IMG/VR virus record: IMGVR_UViG_3300037961_006042
Coordinates: 1 to 24,134 of that record
Source: a virus
DNA: 24,134 bases
Strand: one strand, 5' to 3'
Position numbers and translations under genes: made by a program. Below the pieces are notes generated by a model, which was not told the origin of the DNA, searched no databases, and saw only the letters and a program-made list of their open reading frames with translations. The stretch's first letter is position 1. Every line of letters begins with the position of its first letter. This document shows positions 20,801-24,134 of this stretch, in pieces.

Positions 20801-22448
20801 ATTTAAAAAACCTAAGTCAAAAAGACTACAGAAAGAGGGTGCTGTTCTTTATTGTTTGAAAGAAGAGGATGTCACTCCTGACCCTGAAGATCCAATCAAA
20901 CCTATTAGAGTTCCAATCCCAGGTTCACCTGCATTACCCCCAGGAGGATATTCATTCCCATCACCTGGTCCTGGTGGTGGAGGAATCCCTGGTATTCTAA
21001 CTCCAGGTCCTGGACAAAACTCTACATTCCATCCATTCCCTGGCACTACAACACTTGGACCTGGTAAGTGGGTTCCTGGTCCTGTTCCACCTGGTGGTGG
21101 TGGACCACACGTTGGTCCTGCTGTCTTTGTTCATGATGGAAAGTTATTTGGTGAACTGACAAGTAGACAAGGAACACCTTTCCAAACTGATGGTCCTGAA
21201 GGATCACTTGCCCCATTCACTGGTGGGGGTGGTGGAAGCCCTGGTTCTATACCTCCAGGAACTATAACTCCTGGATCTCCTCCTGCATCTCCTCCTGGTT
21301 CAATTGGTGGTCCTGGTGGTTTACCTCCTGGTTCTATACCTCCAGGATCTCCTCCTGGTTCAATTGGTGGTGGTGGTTTACCTCCTGGTTCTATACCTCC
21401 AGGATCTCCTCCTGGTTCAATTGGTGGTGGTGGTGGACCTGGTGAGATTCCACCTGGTGGCATTGGTCCTGGTGGTCCTGGTGACCCAGGAGGTTTTGGT
21501 CCACCACTTGGTCCTCCAAGTGAAGATCCTACTGCACCACCTGGTACTATTGGACCTGGTGATCCTTCACCAGAACCTGGTGCCATTGGTCCTGGTAGTC
21601 CTGGTCCTGGTGACCCAGGTGGTATAGGTCCATCTGATCCTCCTGGTCCTTTCACACCAATTACTGTTCTTCCTCCTGGTCCTGGTACGTTCTATCCAGA
21701 TCCAGCTCCTCCTCATGGTCCTCTACCAAACACTCCCAATGCTCCAGGAACAATGGTTCCTCCTGATCTAGGTGGAATTGGTGGCCCTGGTCTAGGTATT
21801 GTTGACATAATCGTTATTGATCCTGGTGATGGATACTTGCCCACAGAGGATGGAAGCACAGGTGGTGATGGTAGAGAATATAGTAAACCTGATGATACAA
21901 GGATTACATATGATGATGGTGTCAAAGAAATTCCTGCAGGACCAGGCACAAGAATTTGTCTTGATGAAGGTGATAAGATAATTCTTCCTGTTGGTACAAC
22001 CGTTATCACAGAACCTTTTGATGGAGAAGGTGGTGGAGAAGTTATCAATGGTGGTGCTCCCCACATAATGCAAAAAGCTGGATGTCTTACCACTCCTAAT
22101 GGCGGTGAAAGACCTGCTGCTGAAAATACTTATCCTGTATTGATGTATCTTTGCGATATTATTGTTCAGAGACCTGGTTTTGGATATCAGAATACTGATA
22201 CAGTAATTATTGAACCAAGCATGGGTGCTGAGGCAGAGTTGGTTGTTGATAAATTTGGAAGGATTGCAGATGTTATTATCACCAAACCTGGTGAGGGATT
22301 CCAAGTGATTCCAGAGATAACAATTCAGAGTGCTACTGGACAGAAAGCACAATTGCTTGCAAAACTTTGTATAGATAGAGTGAGAGACATCTCACTTGTT
22401 GATCAAGAAAAAGTTATTCAAGTAGTTGATTGTGTAGGTAAGTTTTAA
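17853..22448 (+). CDS. 5: gp5-like baseplate hub protein without a visible lysozyme domain (1531 aa)
   Basis: Residues 1-140 match the gp5 OB-fold: FVWWIGQI, GERYRVRIMGYH, LPFASLMYPVTAGSGG, and VFGFFLDGEEAQQPVIMG. T4 gp5 has a lysozyme domain and a beta-helix after this; I see neither here. Instead there is a coiled-coil and amphipathic region (about 230-420, MQKALQRAIQQIEQLKRTI onward). Next comes a long region with beta-rich segments (about 660-1010), then a Pro/Gly-rich collagen-like region (about 1023-1315) with two perfect 57-bp repeats. The C-terminal end has V-x-x-PGxGY motifs (IVIDPGDGY, IIVQRPGFGY, VIITKPGEGF) probably forming small beta units. It presumably docks on gp27 and extends as part of the hub or spike. 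Confidence 0.78.
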   Translation: MIDQGFLKSHFVGRDGFVWWIGQIAPEETWKSNFGLGQLEETATENAGFGERYRVRIMGYHTASKEDLPDNELPFASLMYPVTAGSGGDAAQTSNLRQGNFVFGFFLDGEEAQQPVIMGCIGYNNYQAVMDAVPNIGFKPFYGLTKKKPAGGELVTTQKEVVQTLTVSNVQGNTDSTASTTTPTTTTGTDVGREDRVSIEAHKNSDTKRSKRDADNPSERIPKYIASADPNEMPIKGMQKALQRAIQQIEQLKRTIREIGDEQIERLEAVEEEINAKIEEAATFIAGSIKWLYEMIEENIFKKMDQAFKKVLALTRPSETEVAKTTTDKVLETLACFFRKLFGGLLGMVRDFIKEAVDKIVNVPTCFVEKFAGNVLGTISGFLGGAMDAIQGLVEGVVDLAGQGLDLAGDVMNMVGNLLSFLNCDDIPENSPVSEWSHIYGSGSQFGKGDVANVLNKAKEYAGAVQQGGLDALNTFNFADNVNFSNILDVGSQLDGCITDEFPCGPPDLNIFGSQQGAGAAGNLVINAAGNVIGVDMKSFGLGYDEQARANVHDKCGKGKGAVVKPVLGDVNNNYPKDLKNKKRKKGVNSGTPAVTPDSLGFGPFEPSPYPFNENTDDSTRTSPYSPRQKAFGTPSYGLGPSFSKIGKRAPKQQLKIREEDYIVEFTMETFTIPVAKTKEKPVIKFVLQDKSQLASVDTDFDFSTDDIGGEGRLKDGQVVVGTGKSTFALAPKKSIIQDGLELEFKEAFDGGQRQRVVKDKCYIVKGFQFDGEPLFNPLKISNNGKCIQLDDVFGRKVIREQKTKTVRNQPSIVDITWVFGNNRETQRYNANPSTYFKGRVKKDNKQIELLDGHGNDVNARFTIENGDARFSDDGLQLIGKGVIVIALEWKDNPEDSGTAIDYIEIEGEGVKGHWGEQRRWTQREGGEITDSGGGQLVKEGRDKETIVLHEQTRIETYWVEKLDPGKSDEDYDDLVICAKRGKFKKPKSKRLQKEGAVLYCLKEEDVTPDPEDPIKPIRVPIPGSPALPPGGYSFPSPGPGGGGIPGILTPGPGQNSTFHPFPGTTTLGPGKWVPGPVPPGGGGPHVGPAVFVHDGKLFGELTSRQGTPFQTDGPEGSLAPFTGGGGGSPGSIPPGTITPGSPPASPPGSIGGPGGLPPGSIPPGSPPGSIGGGGLPPGSIPPGSPPGSIGGGGGPGEIPPGGIGPGGPGDPGGFGPPLGPPSEDPTAPPGTIGPGDPSPEPGAIGPGSPGPGDPGGIGPSDPPGPFTPITVLPPGPGTFYPDPAPPHGPLPNTPNAPGTMVPPDLGGIGGPGLGIVDIIVIDPGDGYLPTEDGSTGGDGREYSKPDDTRITYDDGVKEIPAGPGTRICLDEGDKIILPVGTTVITEPFDGEGGGEVINGGAPHIMQKAGCLTTPNGGERPAAENTYPVLMYLCDIIVQRPGFGYQNTDTVIIEPSMGAEAELVVDKFGRIADVIITKPGEGFQVIPEITIQSATGQKAQLLAKLCIDRVRDISLVDQEKVIQVVDCVGKF
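20919..21795 (+). other. Collagen-like Pro/Gly-rich region of the gp5-like protein
   Basis: Roughly 290 codons encode almost only Pro, Gly, Ser, Ile and some Thr, in patterns such as PPGSIPPGSPPGS and GPGDPGGIGP. The repeats are not strict Gly-x-y triplets, so a true collagen triple helix is uncertain; an extended, flexible or polyproline-type stalk is more likely. The minus strand is free of stops over part of it only because of the repeated codons. Confidence 0.8.
21321..21434 (+). repeat. Two perfect 57-bp tandem repeats (LPPGSIPPGSPPGSIGGGG)
   Basis: Units 21321-21377 and 21378-21434 are identical at every base and encode the same 19 residues in frame. A degenerate third copy lies just upstream (about 21240-21320) with changed codons. 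Identity at third codon positions suggests a recent duplication or gene conversion. There are no spacers, so this is not a CRISPR array. Confidence 0.9.
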
Positions 22449-23062
22449 TGTCAGCAAAGATCAATTATGAAGCCTATAGATTAGGCACAAAGGATGGTGA
22501 GATTAAGTTTGGTCATCTGTCAACAAACCAACAAATTTATTCAGTTTATCTGAATAATTACATGACTGATGCACCACACTATATTGCTATGGTGCAGACA
22601 GGTGAGTTGGATTGGCAGAGGGATAGTACACTTTGCAGATCTGCTGGTTCTTTTGCTGTCATTGCTGGAGACAGAGCAAAGGATGGAACACCATCAATTG
22701 ATTTGACTGCAAACAGTGGGGATATTATTCTCTCTGCTCCATCTGGAAGAATTAAACTTCAAGCAAAAGATATTGAGTTGATTACTACTGGTGACACAGG
22801 TGAAACTGGTAACATCAGACTCAAAGCAAATGAAAAGATTATTCTAGATGCTGGACAAATTATAGATATCCATGCTAAAGTATCTGTTAAAATTGTATCA
22901 GATAAAGATGTTGAATGTATTGCCAGAAACATTTTGAACTTGATTGGCAATTTTGTTAACATGACAGATGGTAATGATGCAGCGTGTGCTGCCCTTGGAA
23001 GAGTTAGAAAGGGTGGATCAGCCACAGATGCAAGAGAAGGTGCAAAATCATTAGCAGGATAG
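22448..23062 (+). CDS. Beta-helix virion protein, possible detached gp5-type spike (204 aa)
   Basis: After an N-terminal part containing SVYLNNYMTDAPHYIAM and a DWQRDSTLCRSAGSFAVIAGD segment, residues about 88-165 form short repeated strands: IDLTANSGDIILSAPSGRIKL, NIRLKANEKIILDAG, IDIHAKVSVKIVS. This alternation of hydrophobic and polar residues with Gly/Asn turns is what the gp5 C-terminal and VgrG triple-stranded beta-helices look like. The gene starts on the last base of the gp5-like stop and ends 9 bases before the next gene. The gp5-like protein has no such helix of its own, so this may be the needle in separate form. That function is inferred. Confidence 0.6.
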   Translation: MSAKINYEAYRLGTKDGEIKFGHLSTNQQIYSVYLNNYMTDAPHYIAMVQTGELDWQRDSTLCRSAGSFAVIAGDRAKDGTPSIDLTANSGDIILSAPSGRIKLQAKDIELITTGDTGETGNIRLKANEKIILDAGQIIDIHAKVSVKIVSDKDVECIARNILNLIGNFVNMTDGNDAACAALGRVRKGGSATDAREGAKSLAG

Positions 23063-23071
23063 GAGGTTAAG

Positions 23072-23755
23072 ATGTCAGGTGCAGGTAATTTTCACGTAGG
23101 TGGACAGTTTGAAGTTGGTGAGGGAAAACCAGAACAATTTGGTAGAGGTGTTACTAAAGTAAGAGGAAGTTCTTACATTGAGGGACCAGAGATGACTGGT
23201 GACCCATCACAATTTGCAGTCCCAGTTTATGAGAGAGGAAGTGTGATGGCAGGACAAACTGCCAATCCTGATGTTGCTTCTCCTGCATTTGGTGGTCCTC
23301 CTTTTTATGCATTCTTTGCCACCACATTTGCCAGGATCAAGAGTTTTCTAAAGGTAGATACTCTCCTTACAGTTAAGATTATTAAATCAAAAGTAATATA
23401 TACTGAAGTATTGATGGCAAAGATTAAGAACTTTGCTATCCCACACCCAACTCTTCCTAATACAAATCTAGTTTATGCTTGTCTTGAAGGACCAGAGAAT
23501 GCTGTTTATGTCAGAGGAGTGTTGAGAAATAAAGATACAATTCAATTACCAGAGGTCTGGAAGGATATTGTTTCTCCAAATTCTATCACAGTATCCCTTA
23601 CATCAGTTGGTATTGATCAAGGATTGATGGTCAAGAGAGTTGCAAACAATCAGGTTGTTGTTCAAGCAAAACCTGGTTTACCCATTCATTGTCATTATCA
23701 TATCTTTGCTGAAAGAAATGATGTTGAGAAACTTAAGACAGAGGTTCCATTATGA
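23072..23755 (+). CDS. Virion structural protein, 227 aa
   Basis: A strong AGGAGG ribosome-binding site (23061-23066) overlaps the preceding stop. The N-terminal part is Gly-rich (MSGAGNFHVGGQFEVGEG). The C-terminal half has FAIPHPTLPNTNLVYACLEGPENAVYVRG, then a strand-rich part with LPEVWKDIVSPNSITVSLTSVG and HCHYHIFAERND. The order His-Pro, Asn, Leu/Tyr, (V/L)EGPE, a G-rich strand, LPxxW and a (L)TxxG strand recalls a domain found near the C-terminus of many phage tail and fibre proteins (FxIDHP...VESP...LPxYF...LTxIG). I take it to be a baseplate or fibre-attachment component. The stop overlaps the next ATG (ATGA). Confidence 0.7.
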   Translation: MSGAGNFHVGGQFEVGEGKPEQFGRGVTKVRGSSYIEGPEMTGDPSQFAVPVYERGSVMAGQTANPDVASPAFGGPPFYAFFATTFARIKSFLKVDTLLTVKIIKSKVIYTEVLMAKIKNFAIPHPTLPNTNLVYACLEGPENAVYVRGVLRNKDTIQLPEVWKDIVSPNSITVSLTSVGIDQGLMVKRVANNQVVVQAKPGLPIHCHYHIFAERNDVEKLKTEVPL

Positions 23756-24134
23756 GTTGGGAAAGTCTATTTCCAGGAAATCCAAAGGGTGGTGAAGAGG
23801 GAACTCTTCCATTTAGATTTGAGAACTTTGGCACATTTGCTGGTCCACAGAACAGTTCTACAAACTATGATTATGATAAAGTAAGTCAGGAAGGTGCATG
23901 GTCTGATTCAGTTCCTGGTGACTATGCGTTCAAGAATGTAGACCTTGGTGCATATCTCTACAACAATGAGACCAACTATGTTGGATTCCATTGTGATGGA
24001 GTCTCAACAGCACAGATGTACCTTCAGCATAGTGCTGGTAATATTCCAATCTTTAATGTTCTTGCTGATACAACAAATGTCTTAGGTGATATCAATGTAG
24101 TTGGTAATATTTCAGCAACTGGTGATATTACATG
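23752..24134 (+). CDS. Virion structural protein, N-terminal part only (cut by window edge)
   Basis: The ATG overlaps the previous stop as ATGA and the frame is open to the end of the window (127 codons). It begins MSWESLFPGNPKGGEEGT and later has SVPGDYAFKNVDLGAYLYN and a short repeat-like end (VLGDINVVGNISATGDIT), whose alternating strands with Gly-Asp/Asn turns are typical of the stem of tail-fibre or baseplate-fibre proteins. The full length and C-terminus are not visible, so only a structural role is suggested from this motif and its position after the hub genes. Confidence 0.65.
   Translation, partial: MSWESLFPGNPKGGEEGTLPFRFENFGTFAGPQNSSTNYDYDKVSQEGAWSDSVPGDYAFKNVDLGAYLYNNETNYVGFHCDGVSTAQMYLQHSAGNIPIFNVLADTTNVLGDINVVGNISATGDIT

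Noticed and set aside
21240-21434. Repeat array considered as CRISPR
   Set aside because: The units are direct, in frame, adjacent and without spacers; they encode a Pro/Gly-rich stalk.
21131-22093. Long open frames on the minus strand opposite the Pro/Gly-rich region
   Set aside because: They are by-products of repeated CCT/GGT codons on the plus strand, with low-complexity products and no ribosome-binding sites.
17853-22448. Tail lysozyme domain in the gp5-like protein
   Set aside because: No lysozyme-like Glu/Asp/Thr catalytic pattern or domain of that type was visible after the OB-fold.

Overview
The window looks like part of the genome of a T4-like marine myovirus, most probably a cyanophage of Synechococcus or Prochlorococcus. 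The basis is the gene content: recognisable T4 core proteins (gp33, gp59, gp32, gp53, gp48, gp4, gp26, gp27-like, gp5-like) together with ThyX, PhoH, a RecB-like exonuclease and a DUF1825-like protein, a set I associate with cyanomyoviruses. Base composition is AT-rich, coding is almost continuous, and T4-type late promoter motifs (NATAAATA) occur at gene boundaries. No photosynthesis gene lies in the window, so the host is inferred and not shown. I see no tRNA, insertion sequence, CRISPR array or integration site, and no gene-free stretch over 100 bases.

Region 1 (1-4944, + strand) is nucleotide metabolism, replication and the late-transcription switch: the end of an unknown gene, a 56-residue protein, thyX, a 98-residue protein, phoH, a PD-(D/E)XK exonuclease, then gp33, gp59, a DUF1825-like protein and gp32. 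The order 33-59-32 is that of T4. Most of these genes overlap by 1-4 bases or a little more, which suggests translational coupling. gp32 has its own 90-base leader with a late-promoter-like motif.

Region 2 (5004-7988, - strand) converges on gp32 and holds gp53, gp48, an unassigned 125-residue protein and the head-completion protein gp4. It seems to be driven by a perfect TATAAATA at 7991-7998 and a second motif at 7138-7145. Two hairpins and a possible 23-codon membrane peptide lie in the convergence zone at 4941-5015.

Region 3 (8000-24134, + strand) is a late virion module: a tail-tube-like protein, gp26 with a probable -1 frameshift into a 59-codon partner, two very large tail proteins (1081 and 1194 residues), a gp27-like hub, a 1531-residue gp5-like hub, a small beta-helix protein and two further virion proteins, the last cut by the window edge. 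The two large tail proteins carry four different peptidoglycan-hydrolase signatures between them (GH73-like glucosaminidase, amidase, SleB-like hydrolase, M23 peptidase). I see no lysozyme domain in the gp5-like hub, so wall penetration seems to have been moved to these neighbours.

The points most worth a second look are the gp26 frameshift signal (T TTT TTC with an upstream GGAGGG), the four-enzyme wall-degrading pair, the start site of gp4, a cysteine-free gp32, and two perfect 57-bp coding repeats in the gp5-like hub.
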